Shown here in pieces: positions 13,525 through 25,379 of a DNA stretch of 64,000 nucleotides. The number at the start of each line of letters is the position of its first letter. Position 1 is the first letter of the stretch. The notes beneath the pieces are model-generated. The model saw only the letters and a list, made by a program, of their open reading frames with translations. It was not told the origin of the DNA and did not search any database. The translations under genes and the position numbers were made by a program. Origin of the DNA: Camarhynchus parvulus (taxonomy: Eukaryota; Chordata; Aves; Passeriformes; Thraupidae); the NCBI RefSeq assembly GCF_901933205.1, contig NC_044572.1:74149465-74213464 (forward strand), written 5' to 3'.

Positions 13525-13690
13525 CCACTGCTGGTACTGTGCAGACCCAGCTCACACTGGGGAGGTGAGAGTCACCCACCCCAGCAGCTGGGGTGGCCAG
13601 CACCACCCAAACCAGGGTCAGATTCTGGCTCCACAGGTCCCAGGGCACCACAAGCATTCTGCTAATGATGACAAAATTATATGCATGCAG
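13525..13690 (+). repeat. Unclassified repeat, copy 1 (partner near 62.4 kb)
   Basis: A G+C-richer stretch containing 'gctggtactgtgcagaccca' at about 13531, then ggtgagagtcacccacccc, 'ggccagcaccaccc', 'caggtccca' and 'ctgctaatgatg'. The region 62415-62580 carries similar words in the same order and orientation: ctggtattgcacag, aaagtaaccccccaac, 'gacagccaattccaccc', 'caggtccca' and 'atgctaatgatg'. This suggests an old dispersed repeat or a conserved noncoding family that I cannot name. The 122-codon frame at 13436-13804 runs through it and into the adjacent LTR, so it is not a gene. Confidence 0.4.
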
Positions 13691-13760
13691 AGAGTGGCAC
13701 ACTGCCACTCTGCTCTTGAGGGACACCCCTACAAGCACAAACACAAACACAGTCCCAGTG

Positions 13761-14382
13761 TGTCGGGGTCTCTAGCTGGTCAGAGTGACCCCAAGAAATG
13801 TTAAAAAGTCTCTTTTCCCAGCCCGGCCCTTGAAGAAGGAGTCAGGGCTCTTCATTTCTCGGTCTCAAGGTTGTTTATTGTGTCTTATCTATAAAATTCT
13901 TTCTCCTGTCTAGCTGAGGTCTGCTCAGCAAGACAGTCCAGGCACACTGCCTGCCCAGGGGCGGTGTTACGTCTTTATACTAAAAACTACATATACAATG
14001 TTTACAATTACTTTCCAATGCCTATCATCTATGTTAGACAGTGAGCTTCTACTCTAAACCAATCTAAAAGTGCCAACATCACAGCAGAAGATGGAGGCCA
14101 AGAAGAAGAAGGAGAAAGGAAGGACATGCCCAGATCTCTCCATCTTGCCCCCTAAACCTCCATTCTAAAAACCCCAAAATCTACCTTTTCATCTCATGAT
14201 AAATTCACTATCATTCTACTTAATTTGTCGTGGCTTGCAGATCTTCATCTAAGGTTGGTAACTAGCTCCACTCGTCATAATCAAAACCACAGGCATCTTG
14301 GGCTCTGTGCCAGGGTCTCTGAGCCCCCTGGCAGGGGTCTTGGCTGCTCAGGACAGCCAGAGGGATGTCCTGGGTCCTGACA
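13761..14382 (-). mobile_element. Solo ERVK-like LTR, minus strand
   Basis: On the plus strand it runs from 'tgtcggggtc' to 'gggtcctgaca', so the element reads TGTCAGGACCC...GACCCCGACA on the minus strand, with TG/CA ends over 622 bp. Left flank ccagtg (13755-13760) and right flank caagtg (14383-14388) form a 6-bp target duplication with one mismatch, as expected for class II (ERVK) integration. It is the same family as the LTR at 24599-25224 in the opposite orientation. A TATAAAGAC box reads on the minus strand at 13971-13979. No internal viral genes flank it, so it is a solo LTR. Confidence 0.85.
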
Positions 14383-14388
14383 CAAGTG

Positions 14389-17159
14389 GTGCCTTACCAT
14401 GACATGAGCTCTGCTCTCAGACACTGTTACAGGTTCATGAGGGTGTCTCACACCATGTTTTGCTCAAGTCTACTTCTGTCAGTTATTCTGAATATTTAGC
14501 ATTTCAATGGCTCCTGAAGACTTCAGAGAAAGTAATCCTGAGGATTTAAATTTAGAGCAAAATACATGCCTGTTGCAAAGGAAATACAACTGAACCAAAA
14601 AGCACAAATATGCCTAGAAAAACCCAAACAAACCACACAATGAAACATAAAGAGAGACTTATGTAAATATATTAGATTGTCACATTTTCACTCTTTCTCA
14701 GGGAAAAAATAGTGGTTTTACAGACTCACAGACACAGACATCAATTGATCAAGTAACTTGTCTTTTGGAGGCAGAAAGGGAAGCCTACGATCACTTCCTG
14801 TCTTTTTAAGGTCAGCAGATTATTTCCAGTGAAGAAAATAAATTTACAACATAAATTTATCTTCTGAGAAAAGTAATTGCAACTAACAGAAAAACATAGG
14901 AAAACTGAAGGCAAAACTGTAGCCTGATTGATGCATACTAAAATCTGTGGTGGAAAGCATCATGTGTTTCATGAGGAAAATATGAGGCTATAATTGCTGT
15001 GTTTGTGAAATAGTAGATGAAAGAGAATTGCTTTTTATATGCATTTCATTTATTTTGTGAAACATGCGAAATATTTGTTTAGTATTGTTCTATGAAAGAT
15101 TGCATTCTGTCATCCTCCCATACTTCTAGTCTTAGTCTGACTCAGATATATTTTACTTGAATGCTGCTAAAATAATTTTAATAGAAAGAAATAAAGAAAC
15201 AAACAACTCTCTCCATATAATTTCCACTGTAACTCATCAAATTTGGGGGGGAATTGGGGGACAGGGGGAAAAATACCCCAAACAAACTATCAAAATCTCA
15301 TGAAGAATAAAGGTAGACATCTAAAGTAAATTCATATATTTACCAGAAAACCTGGTAATTTTGAAAAGCCCATAAAAATTTCAAAGACGACTGTGCTGCT
15401 TTTTCAGCACTCACAGAAAATAAAACCAGTATGCATGCATGCACTAACATCAGTGATTAGACAGACCCATATGACAATTACTATTTTTTGACACAACCAC
15501 AAATTGCTTTAAAACTGCTGCCATCATCTCTTGTCTGTTTCTTCTTCATGACCTTTCCCCATGGTTAAATAAACACAATGGTACCCCAAAGATTAAACTG
15601 TAAATTACAAAACCCAATATTTTTCAATCGTTTTGGGATCCAAGCTGTGTAATGCAACATTACTACACACTTATGAAAGTTTTATTTTAGCCTCAATTAA
15701 AAAATAAAACAAAAAAGAGAAGTTTCTCAAACTAATATAAAAAGGTAGCACTTGCCTGATACAACACAGTACTACTACCAAGTAATTACAGTAAAAACAC
15801 AACATGCTAAATCATCACCATTGTGCATATTAATCCAAACTATATCAGTCTATCTGCTCGCATTCATCTCTCAGAAAATAGCCCAAATGCCACCTGTTTT
15901 ATGAGGTTGAATATACACTACTGTGACAGAAGATTTCTTCAGCAATTTACAGAATGTTTCTCACTAATCATATTAGGAAGAGCACAACCATTGTGTTTCT
16001 GTTCCATTGGCAGGAGGATAAGTTTCAGACAAGCCTGTCTGTCTGGCAGAATTATTTTGCTAGTTATACTGGGTTTGCTGTAGCATGGAAAAAAGGAATT
16101 GACCTTTTCTACAATTCTGCGTTTGCATTAAAGCATTATTAATTTCATGGCCTTACACAGGCAAAATTTGCAAGGATTCTAAGATGAATCTTCTGTGCTA
16201 ATGCAGCAACAACTGATTAGATCCTCTGAAAATTGATTTTAAAAATCAAACATTTTTTCAGACTTATACTATCGACATTACTCAAACTGCAACACAGAAA
16301 ACAAACTGTAATAGTGCATGAGAGCCAGATCTAGCTATCCAGCAGCATTCAGTCAAGCCTTCCAGCAATGCTGCTGCAGGATTTGGCCTGACATTCATAT
16401 CTGACTGGTTTATGTTTACTTGTTTCCAATGAATCCCTACTCTTCATAATGTATGTAGCTGTTTCTTTGGAATTCTAACCCGTGACTGTAACAGACTTGG
16501 TATGTGGAGCAGTAGCCTGATGACCAGTATCTCTTCTACGTGTTGGCTTCTTGTTGTGTGCTTTGTTCTTTCGAGAAGAGTGACCAGACAAGGCAGAAGT
16601 GAAAAGAGGGCAGTGATATTGCTTGGGTTAATGAATATGCACCAGAGGAGAAGTTTCCACATTGCCAATTACAGCAAGCACTCATTGCACAGGCAGCCAG
16701 GCTGCAGTTAAGGCAAAGACATAGGCAGGCTGCTGTGGGGACAGGAAAAACAAATCAAGAGAGGATTTTGCAGAATTTGCAGTAACCCAGACACATGTTG
16801 AGCAGACTGAAATTAGACCCAGAAGCACAGTTCACTTTGTAGTGATCCATAAATTGGCAGGGAGATGTATATATAAATAGACCTTTTGTTCTAATATGTA
16901 ATATAATCATCCTACTGGAAATTGCAAATCTGATGGTTTATAAACTGAATCTTTCCAGGTTTTGTGTCTCAAAATGTTTTGGGGCTCCATTGAAGAACTC
17001 AGTGCTATGGAAAGCTCTAGAATGATTGATTTGTAAGTTCTGGCCAACTCCTTATTTCTGTTGGACCTACACTATATGGATTTGCCCACAGCTGTGTCAT
17101 ATTTCTCATTCCTTTTCCCAGGACAGAAGATACCATTCTATGCCATACCTGCACAGAAA
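14389..17159. other. AT-rich unique DNA without a recognised gene
   Basis: It contains G-run-rich sequence at about 15244-15270 and no recognised element. Frames at 15823-16083 and 16444-16711 are short. The latter region has overlapping frames on both strands and no known domain. Confidence 0.55.
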
Positions 17160-17530
17160 TGGACTGTTCAACCTTAAGAAGAGATGACTGAGAGGGGGCC
17201 TCATTCAAGTGTGAAAATGTCTGAAGGCAGGGTGTCAAAAAGATGGAGTCAGGTTCTCCTCAGAGGGCCAAGAAATAGGAAAAGAGACAACAGGCAGAAA
17301 CTGATGCACAGGAAGTTCCACCTCAACATGAGGAAGAATTTCTTTACTGTGCAGGTGACCAAGCACTGGAACAGATTTCCTAGGGAGGTTGTGGAGTCTC
17401 TCTCCCTGGAGATACTCAAGAACCATCTGGACACAATCCTGTGCTCTAGGATGACTCTGCTTGAGCTGGAGGTTGGACCAGATGGCCTTCTGTGGTCCCT
17501 TCCAACCTGATTCATTCTGTGATTCTGTGA
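17160..17530 (+). mobile_element. CR1 LINE 3' end
   Basis: A well-preserved CR1 3' terminus. The matching blocks are 'gaggaagaatttctttactg' at 17331, 'cactggaacag', 'gaggttgtggagtctctctc' near 17384, 'ttgagctggaggttggacca' at 17461, 'ggtcccttccaacctga', and the terminal repeats 'attctgtgattctgtga' ending at 17530. The 108-codon frame at 17184-17510 is the degenerate translation of this segment and not an independent gene. 5' truncation is typical of CR1. Confidence 0.93.
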
Positions 17531-19590
17531 TTTGTGTCTATGTCTTAACTGCTCCCTTATCCATACAACTTTTTTTTTTCCCTTAGATATTTCTGAACAA
17601 ACTTATCAAAATTCCTACCTTATTCATTCCTGTTATACATACAAAATATACAGACAACATAACTCTTTCTGAATTTTATTTCTAACTATTCAGTGCAAAC
17701 CTAAAACTAAATCATGCCTCTAAAGGGATACATCTTTTCAACTTCCCCAGCCTTCACAAAGAGCTCAAAACCAGCAGAAATTCATATTGACTGCAGGAGA
17801 AGGGAGGATTTGAGTCCTTGTGAAAGAATTTAAGAAAGCCAAACACATCTGGTGGGACAGGAAGGAACAGAGCTAAGGGTAATGGGAGATACAGAAAACA
17901 CGGGGCTAGACATTTATAATGCATGACAGCATATTCTTTCTATTAAGGACTGAAATTCTGCATGGACATATCTACTAAATATTCAAGACATCAATACAGA
18001 CTACTAGAAAATAGCTCCAAATATAACATGTCACCATCTAAAGTAACAGGTGGAAGATCTGGAAATTACTCATCACATTATTGATCTTTATTACACACTC
18101 TGCATTACTCATCTAAATGGTGAGTAGCAATGCACATTTAGTCATGTGAGACAGAATATTTTTGATTTTCACAGCTGAGTGAATCTGTACTTCAGAATTT
18201 GTGCTTTTATTTAGGTAAATCATGGGCAACTCCTCCTCAGAACAAAATACCACCACAGGTCTCTAACCAGAGCAAGTCAAAATTCAAAGAAAAATTCTGT
18301 CTGCTTAACCTATGCACTCTATCAAGTAAGGTTACTATTAATTCCCATCTATCTACCAAATGTGCAATCAGCATGTAAGTTGATTAGAAGCACAAAACAC
18401 AAAAACTCTCAAGGCTGAGAATGTTCCGGAATTACCCTTGTGCATTAAAGAGCTTAGTGTCTCAGTACACACTGAAAAGAGAATAAAGGTTGAGGTTCTG
18501 ATTTGCATGTTGATATTCATAGGTGTATATGCTTTAAAACTTTGTATTTTATGTATAGAACTTATAGAAGTACTAGTACTAGCATACAACAAACTAAAAT
18601 AATGATTTATGTGACTTCTATACAAAAAGAATAACAGAAAAATAAGAGAGCAATAATTTTTAGTGTCTTGGAATTTTAGAGATATCCAGTTGTTATATGA
18701 TAACCAAATGCTGAATTTTTATGCACTGATTACAGGATGGTTTCTATACATGCTTTAAATATATTTTGCAGGAGTTTGTAATTTGATCTTAGATAAGAGA
18801 TCAAAGAAAAGGACAGGAATCCTTCATTATGTGATATGCATGTATTTTTTCTTGAAGAAACATAACCCTCAGACAGGGTAAGAGAGCTCTCTTTTTTCTG
18901 TTTCAGGTTCTTAGCTCTGCAATAAGTGGATGATTTTCTTTGTTTCAGATACTTTTAATGATATGTCTCAATCGGTGCTGCTATCAAAATTCTAATAACC
19001 AATTATTCCTCTTTTCGTTGTAATAATTTAGTAAATAAATAGGTAACATTATACTAAGCAAGCAGTCTAACAGCTCCAAATTCTGAGATGACAGAGATGC
19101 TCTTTATAAAAAGAAATAATTTTAGGTCAACAACATTTCTTCACCCTTTAGCTCAAACGAGATATTGCATGCTTAGGTGTACAGAACAGTCTCTTCTTCT
19201 GAATTTAAAAGGCAACAGTAACTGACAACTGTATTCCCCACAATACTCATGTTTTGATAATTCTCCATTAATTCTAAGAGATTTCTTCTTATCGTAAAAT
19301 CTACATTGCTCTGTTTCTACACCTGCTTGTAGAATCTGTCCTATTTCAGACATTTTCTTTTACAACACTACCTAAACCCAAATAATACTTTTGCCTTGGC
19401 TGAAGGCAGAGAAGAAATTGTTATTACAACAATTCTTTATCTTGGAATTGCTTCATCTCTAAGGATTCCAAGTGTTACAAATGGTGCTTGGTGTTTGTGG
19501 ATTAGAGGGGTTTTTAGTGACATTTAGTTATTTTTTGGTTGATTTGGTTCTTTTGGGTTTGTTTTTTTTGCTGGGGTTTTTTGGTTTGGT

Positions 19591-19625
<35 letters not shown>

Positions 19626-19626
19626 G
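19591..19626. repeat. (TTG)12 microsatellite
   Basis: Twelve perfect TTG units, preceded by T/G-rich sequence. In one frame it encodes a cysteine run inside the open frame at 19472-19750, which explains that frame's odd composition. Confidence 0.95.
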
Positions 19627-21596
19627 GAGTATTCAATTAAAAGACCCTAAGGTAAAGGATTCTAGTTTATCTTTACTTATTTTTGGTTGCTTACCTGAGC
19701 CAATCATCCAGTCTTCTATTACAGTTAGTGTATCAAAACCACATCTCTAGGACATGTTTCATCATATTTCATTTCCTTCTTTACTCCATGATGCAATCAA
19801 TCACACTGAGGAAGCACCTTACTTTTCCGTAACTGTAGGACAAATACATGTGATTAATTCAAGTATGTGTATTTTTTCTTCTGGGAACTCAATTCTTCAT
19901 TTAAAATACTTTAAGGTGCTCACCAAGAAGAACAGCTAAGTATATGTCGCTTCATAACCTCTATACTGAAATATAAAATGTGTAGGCCTTCAAGAATGCA
20001 GTGCTTCACCACTTCTTTGGTAAGTGCCTGAAGGGCAGGCAGAACATTTTGCCTAACTTGCCTTTCTCTTTCTCTCTCAAAATCTATGGGTTTATTTCTG
20101 TCATAACTGCAAATATGAAGCTTGCTGTACAATAATACCATTTTTAAAACTTCATACTAAAAATTCTTTGCAAACATAGAATAGCATAGATAGATTTGCT
20201 GCTAACAAGCAAGTGAGCATTGCAGGAAGAAACAAAAATAGTGCAGTATCTTGCATGTTTTTCTCCAGCTTCCCTGCTCCCTGTGCAGTACATAAATCTA
20301 CATTACTATTTAGTGCCCTGTGGTGCTGAATATTGTAGGTTGATGGAACATAATGTTGAAAAATTGTCAGAGAAAGTAGAACTAAATGATTCTATGACCT
20401 TTCAGTGACATGACACCACAAGATGGTGAGAAATTTGCATGCAAGATGAAAGGCTTTGTAAAAGTTACTCAAATTTATTTAGGTGACATATAGTTTTATA
20501 TTTAAATCTACCATTTCGTTTAAAGAATTCTTTGTTGTCTTTCATGTTAAAAAAACCCCCAAAGCACAGAAGCATAGAACAATAACGCCTAACCAACCTT
20601 TGATAGGAGGTCTGAATAAGAAATGAAAAATCCATTTGAAAACTATTTCAGACTCATAATTCTACATTTTTTATCCTTCTTTAATTATAGTTTGCATTAT
20701 ATTATAGCAATAATTTATTTTCATATCTTAAAAGACAGAGGACTTTTGTTTGTTTTTATTAAGAAAGCTAGTACATCCCTTGTCATTTAAATGAACAAAA
20801 TAATGAATTGCAAATTAAGAGAACTTAGTGAAGCATAAGACCATTTAGCAAAATAATAATACATGCCACACGGATTCTTCCTGAAAAGGTTATTTCAGTG
20901 TAAATGTGACATTTTGAAATGTGTGAATAGTGAAAACTAAATCAATCATAAGTCATTTATCACTTAGTAATGAAATTTAAAGTTTGTCTTCATTCTCATT
21001 CTTATTTTAAAAGGTCTTGCCCCTGTAATTAAATTCTTTGAGTCAGACCATCCTACTTTTTCCAGAAAATTATCATTTTTCTTTATTGCATCTGACCTGG
21101 ATAAGGATCCATTCTTCTATAATAAAAATATGTTTTTATAAAATTAATAACACAGCTTCAGTCATTGATATATCACAGTATTTTTATTAAATTCCACAGT
21201 CCTTGGCCTATTTACTTAATCTTTTGCATTGCGTTTATACTTTGTAGCCATTTTAGGTAACCAGACAAAAAAGCCTGGTTTCCAGCTTCACAGCCCCAGT
21301 CTAAACTTTTCCCCTGTTTCAGTTTTTGCTTTGGAGCACTGGTTAAATCAGGGCAAAAGTGAGCACATCCTGTGTAGTAGTAGAATAGACTTTATGTTCA
21401 CTAATGCAGTTTTCTGTTTCTATGTTGTCTGAAGTTTCCCAACTTCTATTCATCTTACTTATGAATCCATATTACCTGCACAAATGTCTTACAGTTATAC
21501 TTCAATAATATTTAAGGCATCTTGTATTGTTTTGGTACAGAAATCAATTTACAATCTTGTACAGAAATACTTATACTATCCTTATTGTCCTCCACC

Positions 21597-21597
21597 T

Positions 21598-21631
<34 letters not shown>

Positions 21632-21689
21632 TTAAAATTTAAAAATTTTAAAAATATAATAATAAAAATTTAATTTAATTTAAAAAAAT
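21597..21689. repeat. 93-bp tract of A and T only
   Basis: From 21597 to 21689 there is no G or C. It begins with a long A run and continues as alternating A and T blocks that could pair with each other. The sequence can be a slippage product; nothing shows a function. Confidence 0.9.
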
Positions 21690-22128
21690 CAAAAACATAC
21701 CATCACATGATTGGACATTTAAAGGTTGTATGCACATACTGAACCAATAAGATATACACACACTGATACATAAATTATGTATCAGTAGAAAATCCAACAA
21801 AACTTTAAATCAACAATTATTAGCTGTTAATTTTTTTAAAATAAAATGAAAGGATGGAATATGGCAGAGGCTGACATGTTTAAAGCAAATGTATTACTAT
21901 TAAGAAAGAACAGAGCTGCATTGGTGGGAAACAAGAGTTTTAGGTCAGCATCAGTATCTCATTACACATCTACGCTGTTTTAGGACACAGACTATAATCC
22001 TGAAAACCTTCTGTGCAAATAGCACACTACAGAGGAGCAGAGTATAAGAATCTGCAACCATACACACAGCATAATTATTTCACCAGTAACTATATATTTG
22101 TGATATCTAGAACTGTTAATCTAGTAAC

Positions 22129-23110
22129 ATCATAGAAGCTTTTAGGTTGGAAAAGACCCTTAAGATCATCGATGTTCAACCTTTGACTCAACACTGCCAA
22201 GTCCACCACTAAACCATGTGTCACTGAGGGCCATGTCTACATATATTTAAACAGTTTGACATGGTGACTCAATGTCACCATGGGCATTCTATTCTAATGC
22301 TTCCAAACCCTTTCGGTGAAGAAATTTTTTCCTACTATGCAGTCTAAATCTCCCCAGTGCAACTTGAGGCCATTTCCTTGCTTGTTACTTGGGAGAAGAG
22401 ACCAACCTCCACCTTGCTACAACCTTCTTTCAGGTAGAGAGTGATAAACATACTTTGCCTTCTTGAAAAATGGACCTCAATGATCCAGCCTGTCCAGATC
22501 CCTCTGCAGAGACTTCCTACCCTCCAGCAGGGTAGGAAACTCCCAGCCAGCTTTGTGTAATCTTCAAACTTACCCAGGATGCGCTCAATCCCTTCATTCA
22601 GGTCATCAGTAAAGCTATTAAACTTAAATGATTGGCTGAGTTACTGAGACCTGTGGAGTACCACTTATGACCATCCACCAGCTGGTCCATTCATCATTAT
22701 TCTTTGGAATATACCGTTGTGCCATTTTTTTTTTCCCAGTGAACAATGTATCTGTTCAAGCCAATTTCTCCAGGAAAAGTCTGTGGGAAACCATGTCAAA
22801 GGCTTTACTAAAGTCCAAGTAGACAACATCCAAAGCCTTTCCCTCATTCACTAAGCTGGTCACCTTGTCATAGAAGGAGGACAGGTTGGTCAAGTAGGAC
22901 CTGCCTTTCCTAAATTCCTGCTGGTTGTGCCTGTACCCCTAGCTGTACTGTGTGCGTCATGTAGGGGCACTCAAGACAACATGCTCTGTGACCTTTTCTG
23001 ACCTTCTGAATGAGGTCAGACTGACAGGCCTGTAGTTTCTTCATGAAAGTAGAAGGCTCCTGGAGGGGGTCTCTATTTCTTGCAGGTTTCTCTGATTCAT
23101 GAAACTCCCC
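22129..23110 (-). mobile_element. CR1 LINE, 1-kb 3' part with reverse-transcriptase remnants, minus strand
   Basis: The low-coordinate end 'atcatagaagcttttaggtt' is the reverse complement of the CR1 3' terminus, so the element reads right to left. Going left to right come gccatttccttgcttgttac (22370), 'cctgtccagatccctctgca' (22488), ggatgcgctcaatccc (22577), 'ccatgtcaaaggctttacta' (22791), 'gtccaagtagac', and tcagactgacaggcctgtag (23017). These match CR1 ORF2. The reading at 22665-22847 minus keeps recognisable RT-like residues such as VKPLTWFPTDF, a mutated form of an SKAFDxVSH-type block. Frames are broken throughout, and this is an inactive copy. Confidence 0.9.
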
Positions 23111-24317
23111 TGCACATCATGCTAGAGTACTTTTCTGTAGATTGTGCCAGCACTAGAGCCATCATCAAAAGGAGGATTTTTGGTATTGCTTGCTCTACTT
23201 AACCTGCTTTTGATTAATTCAATTTGTCTGTCACGACAGTTCTATATACCATGAAGACTGAGATTGCTCAAAACACCATACCTCCTGACTACAACTTCAT
23301 TTTTTATGTGGACTCAACAATTTTTACCTGGTCATACAGGAATCTACCACTAAAAACTAAATGTAAATTTAAAAAGTAGCAATCTAAATGCTCTGGTTCT
23401 CTCAGCACCTCTTCTCTCATCCCAGAACAAAGGCATTTTCTTCACTTATGGAGAGGGGACACTGCTTCTGAAGGCACCTGGCATTATTCATTTTGTGATA
23501 TTGAAGTTTTTCTATAAACCATTTAACCCTTTTCATGGGCCTACTTCTCCTGAAGTTGTAAGATTAATCATGCCAAGATGTCCTGCATCTCTGGAGAATT
23601 CCTGGAAGGCTGCTAAAGAAGGCTGTAAGTACAGACTGCTTCCTATATGTTCCTGAAACTTTTCTTCTGCGAGCAACACCTTTTCAGCATTACATCTTCA
23701 GCCTGGCCTATCAGATACTTCTGAAATCTGGATACCATTAACAGAAAGCAATCTTACATAAACCAAAAAAAAATTAAAAATTCAAAACCCCAAAAGCACA
23801 AAAACCAAAAGCACAAACTTCCTCTATCAGCATGGATGTAAAAATTTTTAAATGGTGTATACTTTATACAACACTTTGTTTAATGTATCATTTGTGCAGC
23901 CATTTTTTTCCTGTTTTTTATGTCCTTTATAGGGTATTGCAGTGAAAAGTAATTACACTATGTGTATATGTATTATTAAGGAAAAAAAATAAAGAGGGAA
24001 AACTTTTTGCTTGACACACCTTTCTGATTCTTCTTTTGACTCCAAATTGGGAGTGTTCAGGGATGCTCAGAACAAACAGACCACAAATGCTGCTGCAGGC
24101 TTTCTAAGGCAATAAATTATCACTACCATTTTGAAACTAATTCATCAGTAAAATATGATTTTTTTTTACATCTAAAGAGAAATACTTCTTTTGCCTGGTA
24201 CACAGCGATAAAAAGACATGTTACTATTTCTCCTAGTTTTCATAACTCTCTGAAGGTTAGGCAGGCTACTACTACCCTGAGACCTGCAGAAACTAGAGCT
24301 TCCCTTCTTTTAGCCTT
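23111..24317. other. Unique DNA without a recognised gene
   Basis: The left edge may still hold unrecognised decayed CR1 sequence. The rest is AT-rich, with an A-rich patch near 23765-23815. No coding signal was seen. Confidence 0.5.
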
Positions 24318-24598
24318 TTTTCCCCTCTTCTGAAAGAGTTCATCATAGAAACCGACCTGGATTGCTCTGGACTGAACTCAGATCACATAGGACTGTTAAT
24401 TGTTGAACAAAGGAACCCTTAGTAATGACTACACCACCAGGATGTCCTGATCCAACATTGAGGTCATAAACCTCCTCATTGATATGGACTCTCGGAGGAG
24501 TTTGTGCTGCTATCCCTGGGTCGCTTGATTCATTGATCAATTATATTGAGTCTGGATGCTATAACATGTTGAGGAGTTGCTCTTAGTCTAGAGGTGTG
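24318..24598 (-). pseudogene. NUMT: mitochondrial 16S rRNA, gene-3' part
   Basis: Read on the minus strand, this is the 3' third of bird mitochondrial 16S rRNA. It includes the peptidyl-transferase-loop region with gatgttggatcaggacat (minus sense of about 24440-24457), 'cgaggttta'-like words near 24465-24475, 'gtgatctgagttcag' near 24371-24385, and 'aatccaggtcggtttc' near 24350-24365. Substitutions are spread through it, and the copy lies in nuclear AT-rich DNA, so it is a nuclear mitochondrial segment and not a working rRNA. The 65-codon frame at 24343-24540 is a chance reading of rRNA. It is split from its other half by an LTR. Confidence 0.93.
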
Positions 24599-25224
24599 TG
24601 TGGGAACCCAGGAAATTCCTCTGACTGCCCTGGAGGACTTGAGCCCCTGCCCAGGGGGCTCAGAGACCTTGGCACAGAGCCAAGACCCCTGTGCCTTTGA
24701 TTTAGCCCTTGGAAAAAACAATTACCAACCTTGCATGAAGAATTACAAGCCACGAAAGTTTAAGTAGAATGATAGCCAATTTATCACAGGGTGAAAAATA
24801 GATTTTTTTGGGTTTTCAGAATGGTGGTTCAGGGGGCAAGATGGAGGAATCTTGGCATGTTCAGCCTTTCTCCTTCTTCTTCTTGGCCTCCATCATCTGC
24901 TGTGATGTTGGCACTTTTAGACTGGTTTAGAGTAGAAGCTCACTGTCTAACATAGATGATAGGTATTGGAAAGTAATTGTAAACATTGTACATGTAGTTT
25001 TTAGTATAAAAAGATAACACCACCCTGGGGCAGGCAGAGTGCCACTGACTGTCTTGCTGAGCAGACCTCAGCTAGACAGGAGAAAGAATTTTATAGATAT
25101 AATACAACAAACAACTTTGAGACCGAGAAATGAAGAGCTCTGACTCCTTCTTCAACTGCCAGGCTGGGAAAAGAGACTTTCTAACTTATCTCAGGGTCAC
25201 TCTGACCAGCTAGAGACCCCGAGA
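24599..25224 (+). mobile_element. Solo ERVK-like LTR inserted in the NUMT
   Basis: A 626-bp LTR that starts 'tgtgggaacccagg' and ends 'gagaccccgaga'; the last CA has apparently mutated to GA. A perfect 6-bp target duplication, ggtgtg, lies at 24593-24598 and 25225-25230, which fits class II integration. It is the same family as 13761-14382 but opposite in orientation, and most positions match by eye. It carries a TATA box at 25005-25013. No gag, pol or env sequence is attached. Confidence 0.9.
25005..25013 (+). promoter_or_regulatory. LTR TATA box
   Basis: TATAAAAAG within the ERVK-like LTR, at the place expected for the U3 promoter. The equivalent box in the sister LTR is at 13971-13979 on the minus strand. 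Present activity is unknown. Confidence 0.6.
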
Positions 25225-25378
25225 GGTGTGGTCCAATTTTTGGAGGATTTGTTTTTCTCCAAGGTCGCCCCAAGCAGGAAACTCAAACCAGTGGCTTGTG
25301 GGTGAGTGAGCCTGGTGGGTGCATGTGTGTTTTGGGGTGGTTGCTGGTTCTGAGGTTCCACAGGGTCTTCTCACTTCT
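25225..25378 (-). pseudogene. NUMT: mitochondrial 16S rRNA, gene-5' part
   Basis: This is the other half of the split 16S copy. On the minus strand it reads 'gagaagaccctgtggaac' (25361-25378 region), then an 'actggtttgagttt' motif, then 'cttggggcgacc' and 'ttggagaaaaacaaatcctc' (about 25244-25263). These are hallmark words of the domain V entry in vertebrate 16S. It joins directly to the left half once the LTR and one copy of ggtgtg are removed. The right limit is set where the match stops, a few bases after the gaagaccc motif. Confidence 0.92.
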
Positions 25379-25379
25379 C

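Larger units (their letters stand above)
17531..22128. other. AT-rich unique DNA without a recognised gene
   Basis: The stretch holds a (TTG)12 microsatellite at 19591-19626 and a pure A/T tract at 21597-21689. No retroelement or exon was recognised otherwise. Confidence 0.55.

Noticed and set aside
13436..13804. 122-codon open frame
   Set aside because: It runs through the unclassified repeat and across the boundary of an inserted LTR, so it cannot be an ancestral gene.
17184..17510. 108-codon frame rich in basic residues
   Set aside because: It is the translation of the CR1 3' region, not a separate gene.
19472..19750. Frame with a polycysteine run
   Set aside because: The cysteines come from the (TTG)12 microsatellite read in one frame.
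24343..24540. 65-codon open frame
   Set aside because: It lies within the 16S rRNA NUMT and is a chance reading of ribosomal RNA sequence.
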